Positions 9,485-20,226 are shown, counted from the stretch's first letter. The stretch is DNA of 64,000 bases from Hennigella sp049177155 (GCA_049177155.1 CP185407.1:496001-560000), one strand, 5' to 3'. Numbers and translations: made by a program. Notes: a model not told the origin generated them from the letters alone.

Positions 9485-10267
9485 TTAGAAAAATGGGTAA
9501 AAAATGTTAATTATTTTATATCTAGTCTTCAAAAAGATATTTAATCTTGGTTTTTCTGTTGGATATAAACTAGTTCTTAAAATATCATTTTTCCAAATAT
9601 TTAAATATCTAACTCAGTTCTTATCTGCTTTCAAATTTCTTTCTGTACAGATGTAACTAAAGTTGAAGTTTTTAGAAGTAGTAAATACTGCTTGATCATC
9701 TATGATGATGAATGAATCAACTATTTGTTTATTAGTAAAATGTAATTCAATTTGATTTTCTAATTCTCTTTGTAATTTGTAAATAAGAAAAGCTTGATGT
9801 GATTTCTTTTCTTGAATAGAAATAAGCAATTGAATATGAATACCTTTTCATCTTGCGTAGTTTAAAGCTTTAAATGTATCTTGAGATACAAAGAATGAAT
9901 TGGTGTAAATTTTTATTGATTTTTTTGCTCTAAAAATGATTGACTGTAACTTAGTATGATCAGTATCTGGTTGAGAGTATAAACTTTTTAATTTGTAGTT
10001 GAAGAATATTGCTCAGATTGCACCAACAATTGGCAAGACAACCATCAAAAATAATCAGAATGTTTTAGTATCATCTGTTCTGTCTTTCTTATAGAAAAAA
10101 TATCCACCGACAAAAACATTAATTAATCAAATTGCACCAAATCACGATCATCAAAAAGCGTGTAAATTTCAGTTAAGGTGATATGTAAAATAACATGTCG
10201 TAACAAATAAACCGATGACAAGTGTGGTAAATAAAACTGCTAATGTAACTCTTGTTTTTGTTTTCAT
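9485..10267 (-). CDS. Membrane protein with PLD/cardiolipin-synthase-like domain lacking HKD
   Basis: A 260-residue protein of uncertain function. It starts with three hydrophobic segments (about residues 7-30, 36-52 and 71-92). A soluble part follows that resembles the first half of a phospholipase-D domain: AKKSIKIYTNSFFVSQDTFKALNYARWKGIHIQLL, then DSFIIIDDQAVFTTSKNFNFS. Cardiolipin synthases have HxKxxxxD here, but no HKD motif is visible, and the protein is about half their length. The start codon overlaps the feoB stop as TAATG. It may be an inactive or altered phospholipid enzyme tied to iron uptake, which is an inference. Confidence 0.55.
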
Positions 10268-12291
10268 TATGCTACTATACTTATACCATATCCAACTCAA
10301 TATACAAATGTTGCTAATACATAGGCAGTAGCAAAGCTAATACCAATATGGATAAATAAATTCTTCCTTCCTGCTTCGGTTCTCATTGTGTTAATAGCAG
10401 GAATACATGGAATGTAGTACAAACTAAAGACAATGAAACTTGCTGCAACAGCAGGAGTAAATAGTGTTTGAATGTGTTCAATACCACCAGCAGATAATGC
10501 TAGGTTAGTTAAAATTAATTCTTTAGCTGGTATACCAGCAATTAAACTAGATGTTAGTTTTCAATCAGCACTACCAAAGACTGGATACATTAAATAACTT
10601 AAACCATGACCAATATATCCTAAAATAGATTGTTCAAACATTTCTGCATCAGCAATATATCCACCTTTACCAACATGTAGTAATACTCAGAAAATTAAGT
10701 TGGCTACAGTAATAACTAATAATGCTTTCTTTAAAAAACCTTTGATTGTTTGTCAAACATTTTTAAACATTATTCTGACATCAATACCATTTCAATTAAC
10801 CATTTCCACACAGAAGAATGATTTTTGTTTTCTAAACAATGTTTTAGAGAAAACTAAACCTAATGTTAAAGCAATTGTTCCAGATACTATTACTGCTCCT
10901 AGAACAAATAATCAACCAAACCTTAAGAAAACTGCATTAGCAATAGCAGCAATAACTATAATTTTGGTTGCACAAGGAATAAAAGGAATAATTAAAACAG
11001 AAATTATTCTTTCTTTTTTAGAGCTAGAGCTTCTTGCTAACATTAAAGCAGGAACATTACAGCCAAAGGCTGTTAATAAGTTAACAACAGATCTTCCTGA
11101 TATACCAAATTTGCTTAATGCATTATCAAGCAAAATACTAACTCTCGATAACAACCCAACTTGTTGAATGATTGTTACACAGATATATAAGATGGCAATG
11201 CTTGGTATAAATGATAGCACCGTGAATAAGCCACCAAAGATTCCATCAACAATCATACTTGCAAATCATTCTTGTCCAGGAATATTGAATCAAATCTTCA
11301 TTCAATGAGCCAATCCTCAATCAGGATTTGTTAAAGCATTATTGAAGTTAGTTTGTAATCAGCCACCAGCATAGCTACCAAATGCTAAGTAATAAATTGC
11401 TATAGCAATTAATAGAAAGATTGGGATACCAATTCATTTTTTCAAAAAGAAATGATCAAATCTATTTTGCCTTGCTAAATTAACTTTTAAATAGTTCTTT
11501 TCATCATATTTACAATCAATTAATAATTGTTTGATGAAAGCTTTCTTAGTATCTCTAATTTCATCTAAATAACCTTTATTTCTTACTTGTTCAATTAGAG
11601 GGGAAACTTGAGGGAAATAAGCAGGATAATGATCTTTTAATTGTTCAATAAAGTAATCATTATTTTCAAGTAACATTAATGCTGCAAAACGTTTTGAGAC
11701 ATTCATGTCTGGTAAAACTTTTTCAAACTTTTTAATTCATTCTTCAATTTCTTGTGAATAAGTAACCACATTTGGATCAATGTTTTTACTTTTATATAAA
11801 GAATCAAGAACTTCTTTTAAATTCTTGTTACGGTTTGAACGTGTTAAGACAATCTTTAAGCCATTTAATTTTTTGGATAGTTTCTTCCAATCTAATTTCT
11901 TTGTATTGACTAAGTCAATCATGTTAACACATAGTGTGTTTAACATTCCTGTTTCAATACATTGCAATGTTAAGAATAAATCACGTTCAATAGAAAAACT
12001 TGAAATAATATTTAAAATTGAACTTACTTTATGATGAAGTAAGTGGTAATGTGTTTCTTTTTCTTCAGCTATTGGGTGAGATAAATTGTAAGTACCTGGT
12101 AAATCAATTAAACAATTGTCACTATGTTTAATTCTTCCCATAGTGTGTTCAGTTGTCATTCTATCAATGTTACTAACAATAGCAGTTGAAGTAGTTAACA
12201 AGTTAAAAACTGTTGATTTACCAACGTTTGGTGCACCAACTAATAGATAAGTATTTCCTTCATATTTTCTAAAGTTAGATAACTTTGACAT
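10267..12291 (-). CDS. feoB: Ferrous iron transport protein B
   Basis: A 674-residue FeoB, a membrane Fe(II) transporter with an N-terminal G domain. Visible motifs are G1 GAPNVGKST (about 19-27), a G3 DLPG segment and G4 NMID. The transmembrane part contains the FeoB signature GCNVPA and a second gate region beginning IAGIPAKELI. It overlaps feoA by 17 bases upstream and a PLD-like gene by one base downstream. G1 has GAPNVGKS where many FeoB proteins have GNPNSGKT. The frame is intact under the TGA=Trp code. Confidence 0.93.
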
Positions 12292-12520
12292 CTATTAAAT
12301 TACAATTTTCCTCTCTTAACACATACTGCACATTGTATAGTTGTAAGTGAAGAACTTTGTTAGAGTCATCATTGTCTAGTACTTTTACTTCAGCACCTTT
12401 AATAAAGCCTATGTTTTCTAACTTATGCTTTATCAAATGATCTGTGAAATTTAAGGAAACAATCTTAACCGTTTTACCCTTAAGTTTACTAGATAGTTTC
12501 ACAACCGATCTTTGAGCCAT
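12275..12520 (-). CDS. feoA: Ferrous iron transport protein A
   Basis: An 81-residue SH3-like FeoA protein, thought to bind the FeoB G domain. The family pattern is seen in LENIGFIKGAEVKVLDND and the final YVLREENCNLIDV. It is the first gene of the operon. A TATAAT box at 12551-12546 lies 25 bases upstream, and a perfect palindrome just behind it is a candidate operator. The last 17 bases overlap feoB. Confidence 0.85.
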   Translation of the reverse strand: MAQRSVVKLSSKLKGKTVKIVSLNFTDHLIKHKLENIGFIKGAEVKVLDNDDSNKVLHLQLYNVQYVLREENCNLIDVKVI

Positions 12521-12545
12521 ATTTAGTTAATTTTTTACTTCTACT

Positions 12546-12551
12546 ATTATA
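12546..12551 (-). promoter_or_regulatory. -10 box of feoA-feoB
   Basis: TATAAT on the minus strand, 25 bases before the feoA start. The palindrome at 12556-12580 occupies the region where a -35 element would be. Confidence 0.55.
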
Positions 12552-12555
12552 AAGC

Positions 12556-12580
12556 AATATATGAATTACATTCATATATT
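12556..12580. promoter_or_regulatory. Operator-like palindrome upstream of feoA
   Basis: AATATATGAAT, spacer TAC, ATTCATATATT: perfect 11-base arms between the divergent feo operon and the serine dehydratase gene. The position against the feoA -10 box suggests a repressor site, possibly metal-responsive. It is not a clear match to the classical Fur box, so the regulator is unknown. Confidence 0.55.
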
Positions 12581-12621
12581 TTTATTTAAATAAGATATTA
12601 TTTGTAAATCTAATTTTGTCT

Positions 12622-12640
12622 TATAATTTTAGTAAGAAGG
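12622..12640 (+). promoter_or_regulatory. Promoter -10 and ribosome site of the first serine dehydratase gene
   Basis: TATAAT at 12622-12627, followed by AAGAAGG at 12634-12640 and the ATG at 12653. Unlike many genes here, this one has a normal leader with a Shine-Dalgarno sequence. Confidence 0.5.
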
Positions 12641-12652
12641 ACTTTTCTTTTT

Positions 12653-13924
12653 ATGAAATCATTAACAGAAATATACCGTCAAGGTATGGGTCCAATGTCT
12701 TCATTGAACCTAGTACCTTATCGTGCATGTCTTGAAACGGCTCAAGAGATCCACATGAAACGTTTAAAATTAAGTCACGTTGAAGTTATTCTATACAACG
12801 AATATGCTAGACTTAAAGACCAAGCCGGAATCCTAACTGATATTGAATATGCTTTTGCTTATTCTAACTTCAAATATGTAGTTACATCAGATAAACCAAC
12901 TCCAGAAAATTTAAAAGATGAACCATATGTCTTCGACATTGTAGTTTATGATAAACCAAACTCTCCACTATTCCGTCACCGTGTAGTGGCTACTGGTGCT
13001 GGAAACTTCACTGTATCTGGACACAAAAAGGCAGAAAGAATTCCTTACAGCACTTTTGAAGAAGTAAGAAAATGATTTAAAGATAATCCAGGAAAATCAT
13101 ACTTAGATTTTGCTAATCTTGGTGATGATAGAGATGAATTAAAAGCTTTGTATTATCGAGGTGTCAGCTTTGCTGAAATTGCCTGTTTACAAGGTATTAG
13201 AAAACATGGTGAACTAGAATTGGGTGATAAAAATATTCACTATATGAGACAAGCAAGAAACATCTGATTACATGATGAAAACTTCCTTTCTCCTACTGAA
13301 AATGCTAACAGAATGATTTCTGCATTTGCTTATGCTATTTCAGAAGAAATTCTAGAAAAACGTGTAATTGTTGCTGCCCCAACACTTTGTACATCATCAG
13401 TTATTTGATCAATCATCTTGTACTTACATAATGCATATGATGTAAACTCAAAGAAAATGATTAATGCTTTCTGTGCTGCAGGTATCTTCGCTTCATTAGT
13501 AGACTGCAAAGCTAGTCTTGAACCATCTGTTGTTGGTTGTCAAGGACCTATGGGTGTAGCTTGCGGTATGGCAGCTGTAATTGTTGCAGTTGTTCTATAC
13601 AATGCTGACATTGAAGAATGTGGCCGTGTATTTGAAATGGCACTTGAACACTCTCTTGGAATTATTTGTGATGCCTTAACAGGATTACCAATCATTCCAT
13701 GTGTTCAACGTTGTGCAGCATTTGCTACAAGAGCATTTGAGCTTGCTGTTTTAAACCATAGTTTAATGAAAACGCCTGAACTATGTAAAGTTGATGATTT
13801 AATTCAAGTCTTAATGGAAACTGGTTCTGACTTAATTCCTAAGAACCGTAGATTAGGAATGGGTGGTTTTGCTGATCATGCAAAATACTCTCTAGAAAAA
13901 CCAACAGAGAAAGACTTTAAATAG
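12653..13924 (+). CDS. Diverged iron-sulfur L-serine dehydratase paralogue
   Basis: A 423-residue member of the iron-sulfur L-serine dehydratase family, in tandem with a normal copy at 13936. The three cysteines that ligate the [4Fe-4S] cluster are kept with the same spacing as in the second copy: GCQ, then 43 residues to IICD, then 11 to IIPC. The substrate-binding loop, however, is GPMSSLN (13-19) instead of GPSSSHT, and PTCGSAG is replaced by PTLCTSS. It may act on another hydroxy- or thiol-amino acid or be a non-catalytic partner. It is the first gene of the cluster and has a strong leader and Shine-Dalgarno. Confidence 0.75.
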
Positions 13925-13935
13925 GAGGATCGATT

Positions 13936-15201
13936 ATGTTATCAGTAAAAGAATTATTTAAAGTCGGACATGGTCCAAGTTCAAGTCACACAATCGCTCC
14001 TATGCGATCTTGTCGTTATATTCTTGATCACTACGAAAAGGAAGGCATTGACCATTTAAAGATTACTCTTTATGGTTCATTTGCTTTAACTGGTAAGGGT
14101 CACTTACTAGATAAAGCTGTTGATGAAGTATTTGCTAAATATCCTCATGAATTTGTTTGAGATCTTAAAACTAAAACTGATCACCCAAACACTATGGATA
14201 TTGAAGTATTTGGTAAAGATGGAAAACAAATAGCTAAGAAACGTTTCATCTCCGTAGGAGGAGGAACATTTAGAGTTGAAGGTGATGAACCTGCTAAAGA
14301 TATTTATCCATACAAAAACTTTGCTGAAATGAAAGCAATTGTTAAGAAAGATAAAATTTCTTGCTTTGAATTCTTGTGTCGTCATGAACCTAAAGAAGAA
14401 TTAATTAAACTTTATGAAGAAATGATTGCTTCATTTGAAGGAACAATTAAATCTGGTTTATCTAAAACTGGAAAAATTGAAGGATTAGTTGCTTTTGATC
14501 GTCGTTCTAAAGCAGTATTAGATTCTATTACTCCTAATGATTCTGCGTTAGAAAGAAGAGTAAAGACTGTTGCTGCATATGCTATGGCAACTAACGAAGA
14601 AGCTGTTGCTTATGGTATGGTTGTTACTGCTCCAACATGTGGTTCAGCAGGAACAATGCCTGGTCCATATAAATGAGCTGTAGATAACTTTAAACCAACT
14701 AAAGAACAAATCTATGAAGCATTCTCTGCTGCTGCTATGATTGGTATTACAATTAAGCAAAACGGTTCAGTTGCTGGTGCTACAGGTGGATGTCAAGCTG
14801 AAGTTGGTGTTGCTACTGGTTTAGCGGCTGCAATGTATTCAGTACTTGCTTATAAAGCAGATATTGATGAAATTGAAAAATCTGCTGAAATTGCCCTACA
14901 ACAATTAATTGGTATGACTTGTGATGCAGTTGGTCAATGTGCATATGTACCATGTATTCAACGTAATGGTGTTTATGCCTTAAGAGCTATAGCTGCTGCT
15001 GAACAAGCACACTTATTAAAAGGTCAAAGACAATTAGTTCATATCGATGATACAATTAGAATTCTTTATGAATCAGGTAATGAACTAAATGAAGGATATA
15101 AAGAAACTTCAAAATTAGGATTAGCAAAACACTGCAAATACACATTGAAGTTTAATAAGGATATCCAATTCCACGAAACAGATGGTAAACCTAATACATA
15201 A
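13936..15201 (+). CDS. L-serine dehydratase, iron-sulfur type
   Basis: A 421-residue single-chain L-serine dehydratase that deaminates serine to pyruvate and ammonia with a [4Fe-4S] cluster. The beta-domain loop GPSSSHT (13-19) is intact. The alpha domain has PTCGSAGTMPG, GGCQAEVG, TCDAVGQ and VPCIQRN, which hold the catalytic loops and three cluster cysteines. It starts 11 bases after its paralogue with AGGAGG before the ATG, and ends at a terminator. Its product pyruvate could feed the organism's limited energy metabolism. Confidence 0.9.
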
Positions 15202-15202
15202 T

Positions 15203-15227
15203 AAAATATAGGCATAGCCTATATTTT
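15203..15227 (+). terminator. Terminator after the serine dehydratase pair
   Basis: A perfect 11-base stem ending in ATAGGC/GCCTAT with loop ATA, followed by a T run. Confidence 0.85.
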
Positions 15228-15234
15228 TTTGTTT

Positions 15235-15240
15235 TATAAT
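15235..15240 (+). promoter_or_regulatory. -10 box of the desulfidase-like gene (leaderless)
   Basis: TATAAT ends 7 bases before the ATG at 15248. With initiation 6-8 bases past the box, the mRNA would begin at or beside the start codon, which suits the lack of a Shine-Dalgarno sequence. Confidence 0.5.
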
Positions 15241-15247
15241 ATTAGAT

Positions 15248-16591
15248 ATGAAAACTATTGATCAATTAACGGCTAAAGAGTTTTTACTTACTCTTATTCA
15301 TCAACAAGTGCAACCAGCCTTAGGTTGTACTGAAATTGGAATCGTATCGCTTGCTGCTGCTAAAGCTTCCAGCTTACTACCTGGAGCATTTAAATCAGCA
15401 ATTGTATTTACATCTCCATATGTCTTTAGAAATGACTCAAGAGTTGGTGTACCACGTCTTGGTCGTTGTGGTATGAAAGTTATTGCTGCTGCAGGTATTA
15501 TCTTAAAAAACCCTCTTAAGAAATTAAATTGTTTAGATGATTTAACTGATGTAACAATTGCTCAAGCAAAAGAATTAGGTTCTAACAATTCACCTGCTAT
15601 TAGTATTGAAGTAGACTTTAACTCTCACCCAGTTTATACTAGAGTGGTAGCTAAAGATAACATGAATAATGAAGCAGATGTTATCATTCAATATTCACAT
15701 GATAATATCATTCAAGCAAAACTTAATGGTAAAGAAACACTTGAACCATCAGAAGTTGCTGGTGAATCTGCTGCTGGTTATGACTTTGATGAAAAAGTTG
15801 ATACTTTAACACTAGGTCATGCTTATGATATTTGCAAATCATTAACTATTGAAGATGTAGCTTTCTTACGTGAAGGTATTAAGATGAACCAAATCGTTCA
15901 AGATGAAGGATTTGCTCATCCAGATGAAACAGCTATTACTAGAGTATGAATGAAAATTTTATCTGGTATGGATGAAAACAGTTGTTTCAAAAAGGATCAC
16001 TGAACAACTAAAATATTAGCTAGTGTTTGTGCAGCTGTTGATTCAAGAATGTATGGTTGTCCACTACCTGTTATGACAAGTAGTAGTTCTGGTGACCACG
16101 GATTAACTGTTTGCATTCCTCAAGAAGTTTATGCAACAGAATTTAAAATTCCTGAATTAACTAAGTTACAAGCTTTAGCTTTTGCTCACTTTATCACATG
16201 AAAGATTAAATCTAAAGTTGGTCACTTATGTGGTATGTGTGGATCAGCACTAGCTGCAGGTTGTGGCGCAATCGGTGGCATTGCTTACCAACGTGGTTGA
16301 TTATGAGAAAAGATTAACGACTTACTAAATATGCACTTAGTTAGTCAAGGTGGAATCTTATGTGATGGTGCTAAGCCAAGTTGCTCATTCAAAATCTTAG
16401 CATCACTAGTTTGCGGCTTCTTATCTCTAACTATTGCTGAAGGCAATGGAAAGATCTGCCACCGTGATGGTTTAGTTCACAAATCTGTGGAAGAAACTAT
16501 TAACAACTTGGGTAAGTACTCAAAGACTACCCAAGACTCAATCATCTTAAATGTTGTTGATTTATTGAATGCAATGAGTAAAATTAATTAG
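15248..16591 (+). CDS. L-cysteine desulfidase family protein (CyuA/YhaM, UPF0597)
   Basis: A 447-residue protein of the UPF0597/CyuA family, relatives of the serine dehydratase alpha domain that break cysteine to pyruvate, ammonia and sulfide. The family hallmark VQPALGCTEIG is near residues 21-31. Further Cys-rich glycine loops are CGMCGSALAAGCGAIGG and GGILCDGAKPSCSFK, typical of an iron-sulfur site. It follows the serine dehydratase pair in its own transcription unit, with a TATAAT only 7 bases before the ATG. A short membrane peptide gene follows after 8 bases. Confidence 0.82.
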
Positions 16592-16599
16592 GAGAAATT

Positions 16600-16797
16600 A
16601 TGACAAAGAAAGCATTATTAAGTTTTGATACTGGTGAATTCATTCTAACAATTGTATTGTTCTTATTAGGAATTCTTCCTGGAATCATTTACCTATTAGT
16701 TAAAACACCATTAGGTAAAGAAGACATTATTGGTTTAATACTATTCATTCTAGGTATTATTCCAGGTATCATTTACTGTTTATTAATGAGAAAATAA
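16600..16797 (+). CDS. 65-residue membrane peptide with duplicated LG..PGIIY motif
   Basis: A small hydrophobic protein with GGAGAAATT before its ATG, 8 bases after the desulfidase-like gene, so probably translated from the same mRNA. It has two predicted membrane helices that repeat one motif: LFLLGILPGIIYLL and LFILGIIPGIIYCL. The motif recalls the second helix of Pmp3/YqaE peptides (LLxxLGxxPGIIHA), but Pmp3 has it only once. The function is unknown. It could be a stress-related membrane peptide or a partner of an amino-acid importer. Confidence 0.65.
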   Translation: MTKKALLSFDTGEFILTIVLFLLGILPGIIYLLVKTPLGKEDIIGLILFILGIIPGIIYCLLMRK

Positions 16798-16821
16798 AAA
16801 ATAGCCAATAGGCTATTTTTT
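16796..16821. terminator. Bidirectional terminator between the membrane peptide gene and mtaB
   Basis: AAAAAATAGCC, loop AATA, GGCTATTTTTT: a perfect 11-base stem that overlaps both stop codons. Confidence 0.85.
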
Positions 16822-18108
16822 TCTTCCTATCAAATAATAACCTTGATTATCTAAACCAATCTTGGTTATTTTTGTTTTAACTAAATGCCCTTGTAAATTT
16901 GTTTTAGATGGGAATACGACTTTAACAAATTCAGAACTATAACCATGCATTAGTGGTAATGTTGATCGTTCAACTATAACATCTAATGTTTTACCAATCA
17001 ATGTTTGTAAATATTGTTTTTGGTGTTTATTTTTTAATTGTTCAACTATGTTGTAACGCTTTCTAGCAACAATTGGATTAACATCAGTTTTATATTTCTT
17101 GTCGGCTGTTGTTCCGTGTCTTCGCGAATAGATAAAGATATTCATGTTGGCAAACTTAATTTTGTTTAAGTTCTTGATGCTATCAGCAAACATCTTGTCA
17201 GTTTCTGAACTGTAGCCAACAATATAGTCGGTAGTGATAGACACATTTGGCATTTGTTTTCTAATATACTTTACTAAAGTAATAAACTCTTGAATAGTAT
17301 ATTTACGATTCATGTCTTTTAATACTTGATTATTAGCTGATTGCAAACATAAATGAATTTGATTTGCTCAACGATTTTTGTTACTTGCAAGTAAATCAAT
17401 AATCGGTCTAGTTATTTGAAAAGGTTCAAGACTAGAAATTCTTACACGGAAGTTTCCTGGTAACTCATTAATGTCTTTTAGCAAATCATAGAATGAATAA
17501 TTACCATCTTTATACCCAGCTGTATTAACACCTGTTAAAACAATTTCTTCATAACCATGTTTAACATAGTTGTTAATTGTTTGCAAAACATGTTGGTGTT
17601 TCATTGCACATTGTCTTCCACGACAATATGGAATTAAACAATAACTGCAAAAGAAGTTACAACCATCTTGAATTTTTAAAAATGCTCTTGTGTTATTTAA
17701 ATGTTGTGGACAAACTAATTCTTCAAACGAATTTAAATCTTTTTCAATTTTAATAATTGGTTTCTTATCTTTTAGATACTTGTTTAAATAATCAATTACC
17801 TTGTTTCTATGCTTTGTGCCAATAACAATGTCGGCTTTATTTCCTCTAAATCATTCTTTATTAACTTGGCTAAAACATCCCATGACAATAACAACAGGTT
17901 TTAACTTAGCTTGTTTAGCTCGATTAATCATGTTCCTGCTCTTAGCATCTGCTTTGTTTGTCACCGAACATGTATTAATCAAAACAATATTTGCTTTGTT
18001 AATATCATTAACTTCTTTGAAACCTTTTTGTACTAATTGATAAGTTAGTGCATTAGTTTCAAATAAATTAACTTTGCAACCTAAGTTGATTGTGAAAAAT
18101 GTTTTCAT
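16813..18108 (-). CDS. mtaB: tRNA N6-threonylcarbamoyladenosine methylthiotransferase MtaB
   Basis: A 431-residue radical-SAM methylthiotransferase. The opening INLGCKVNLFET is the MtaB signature (GCKVN), unlike the GCQAN of MiaB at 36035. The UPF0004 domain cysteines (GCKVN, NTCSVT, MGCFS), the radical-SAM triad CNFFCSYC and a TRAM-like C-terminus are present. It modifies t6A37 to ms2t6A in ANN-decoding tRNAs. I start at ATG 18108. TATAAT ends only 6 bases before it, so the mRNA may be leaderless; GTG at 18114 is the alternative start. Confidence 0.88.
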
Positions 18109-18114
18109 ATTCAC

Positions 18115-18120
18115 ATTATA
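18115..18120 (-). promoter_or_regulatory. -10 box of mtaB (leaderless)
   Basis: TATAAT with 6 bases to the ATG at 18108. Normal initiation would start the transcript almost exactly at the A of ATG. Confidence 0.5.
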
Positions 18121-18129
18121 GTAATAAAA

Positions 18130-18147
18130 AATAGGGTAACCCCTATT
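18130..18147 (-). terminator. Terminator after the 196-residue membrane protein gene
   Basis: AATAGGG, loop TAAC, CCCTATT, followed on the minus strand by TTTTTATTA. It overlaps the stop codon at 18143-18145. Confidence 0.75.
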
Positions 18148-18733
18148 GATTATTTATTTCATCAGTTAAACCAGATGTTGGTTGAGCAGAAGAATCAGAT
18201 GGTGCTTTTGATCTTTCTTTTATCTCTTCTTCTTTTTTAGGCATTTCGCCATGTAATCTACGGTAAATGTCTAAATCAATTTTAAATCTAGCATAACGTT
18301 GTAGACCAACTGATACTAAAGTTAAAACACCAGTAATTACGAAGTAGATGACTAAGAACATTTGAACTCTATTATGATCATCTTTAATACTTGGGTGGTA
18401 TCCATTAAAAATAAAGATGAAAATGAAACAGAATAGAATTGCCACCACAAACACAATCATTGCAGCTAAATATCAATGTAATCATTTTTTTCTAAAGTGA
18501 GCTGCTTTAGCCATGATACCTTTTGCTTCTAAATAAATAAAGATACCACAAAGAATTAATGCAACAATGTTGCACACTAATGTTGGAATTAATGTTAAGT
18601 TGTATTGAACGGGTTGTTGCTTAAATAGAATTCAAGTGATTGCACAACCTAATAAAACTATTACGTTAGCAGCCAAAAAAAGATATCAAGTTGGTTTTTT
18701 ATCTAAGTCTGTTGTTTCTCTAAATAACGCCAT
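18143..18733 (-). CDS. Four-helix membrane protein, unknown function
   Basis: A 196-residue integral membrane protein with four hydrophobic segments (about 17-33, 42-62, 76-99 and 113-134). A conserved-looking patch LQRYARFKIDLDIYRRLHGEMP follows the last helix. The acidic, Ser/Pro-rich C-terminal tail looks cytosolic and disordered. Similar four-helix proteins with a charged tail are widespread in mycoplasmas without known function. It ends at its own terminator, and eno is divergent. I do not recognise a family with certainty. Confidence 0.6.
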
Positions 18734-18770
18734 AATATTATTATCTTAAGAAAAAAATGTTAAATAAATA

Positions 18771-18788
18771 TAAAAAAATATTTTTTTA
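18771..18788. repeat. A/T palindrome in the eno upstream region
   Basis: TAAAAAAAT directly followed by ATTTTTTTA, a perfect 18-base palindrome between two divergent genes. Long A/T tracts like this can act as promoter UP-like elements. Confidence 0.5.
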
Positions 18789-18806
18789 ATATATAAAATA
18801 TATTAA
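18786..18806. repeat. Palindrome overlapping the eno promoter
   Basis: TTAATATAT, spacer AAA, ATATATTAA: perfect 9-base arms. A TATAAAAT in the centre is a possible -10 box for eno. GGAG at 18832-18835 is the eno ribosome site. Confidence 0.5.
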
Positions 18807-18840
18807 CACAGCAAAAAGTTGTGAAAAAATTGGAGCAAAA

Positions 18841-20226
18841 ATGAGTTTATTTGACATGTTTTCGAATAAAACCATCAAAGCAATTAATGCTTATGAAGTG
18901 CTTGATTCAAGAGGCTTCCCAACTATTGCATGTACTGTAACACTTACAAGTGGTGTTAAAGGAAAAGCAATGGTTCCGTCAGGAGCTTCTACAGGACAAA
19001 AAGAAGCATTAGAATTGCGTGATGGAGATAAGAAACGTTTTAATGGCAAAGGTGTATTAAAAGCTATTAACAACGTTAACAGAATTATTGGTCCTCAATT
19101 AATTGGTAAGAATGCTGGAAAGCAAAAAGAAATTGATGACTTCATGATTAAACTTGATGGTACTAATGGAAAAACTAAATTAGGAGCTAATGCAATTTTA
19201 GCTGTTTCATTAGCTGTTGCTAAAGCAAGTGCTAGAGCAAGTAAAGTTCCTTTATACCATTACATCAGAAGCTTAGTTAAAGAATGTAAAACAAATGAAG
19301 AATATAAACTTCCTGTTCCAATGTTAAATGTTATCAATGGTGGTGCTCATGCTGACAACACTATTGACTTCCAAGAATTTATGTTTATGCCTATTGGAGC
19401 AAAAAACATTAGAGAAGCTGTTCAAATGTCAAGTGAATGTTTCCATGCTCTTGGAAAACTTTTAAAAGATAAAGGTCTAAGTACATCTAAAGGTGATGAA
19501 GGTGGATATGCTCCATTATTAAAGTCTGCTGAAGAAGCTTTAGATATTATGGTGGAAGCAATCAAAGCTGCTGGTTATAAATCAGGAACTAACCAACAAG
19601 TGGCTATTGCTTTAGACTGTGCTGCTAGTGAACTATATGATGAACAAACTAAAACATATACATTCAAAAAAGCACTAGCAAACAACATTTTGCCTAAAGA
19701 CAAAGCAACTCTAACTACTGATCAAATGATCAACTACTTAGTAGAACTAACAAAGAAATACCCAATTATTAGTATTGAAGATGGTTTAGCAGAAACTGAT
19801 TGAGAAGGTTTTGCTAAATTAACAGCTTTAATTGGTAATAAAGTTCAAATTGTTGGTGATGACTTATACTGTACAAATCCAAACTTAACACAAGAAGGAT
19901 TAACTAAAAAAGCAACAAATGCTGTTTTAATTAAACCAAACCAAATTGGTTCTTTATCTGAAACAATTCAAACAATTCAATTAGCAAGACACTCAGGATG
20001 AGCTGCTGTTGTAAGTCACCGTAGTGGTGAAACAGAAGATACATTCATTGCAGATTTAGCTGTTGCATTAAACTGTGGTCAAATCAAAACAGGAAGTATG
20101 TCTAGATCTGAAAGAATCTGTAAATATAACCGTTTAATGGAAATTGAAGATGAATTATCATTACGTGGTACTTATGATGGTGTTAAAACATTTAAGAACC
20201 TAGGAGGCACAAATGAAATCAAGTAA
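18841..20226 (+). CDS. eno: Enolase
   Basis: A 461-residue enolase that converts 2-phosphoglycerate to phosphoenolpyruvate. Typical blocks are EVLDSRGFPT, the mobile loop VPSGASTGQKEALELRDGD, the metal-site blocks ALDCAASE, SIEDGLAETDW and VGDDLYCTN, the LIKPNQIGSLSET catalytic Lys, and the SHRSGETEDTFIADLAV signature. GGAG precedes the ATG by 5 bases. The last 14 bases overlap pfkA, and the pfkA Shine-Dalgarno (GGAGG) lies inside eno, so the two are coupled. Confidence 0.97.
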
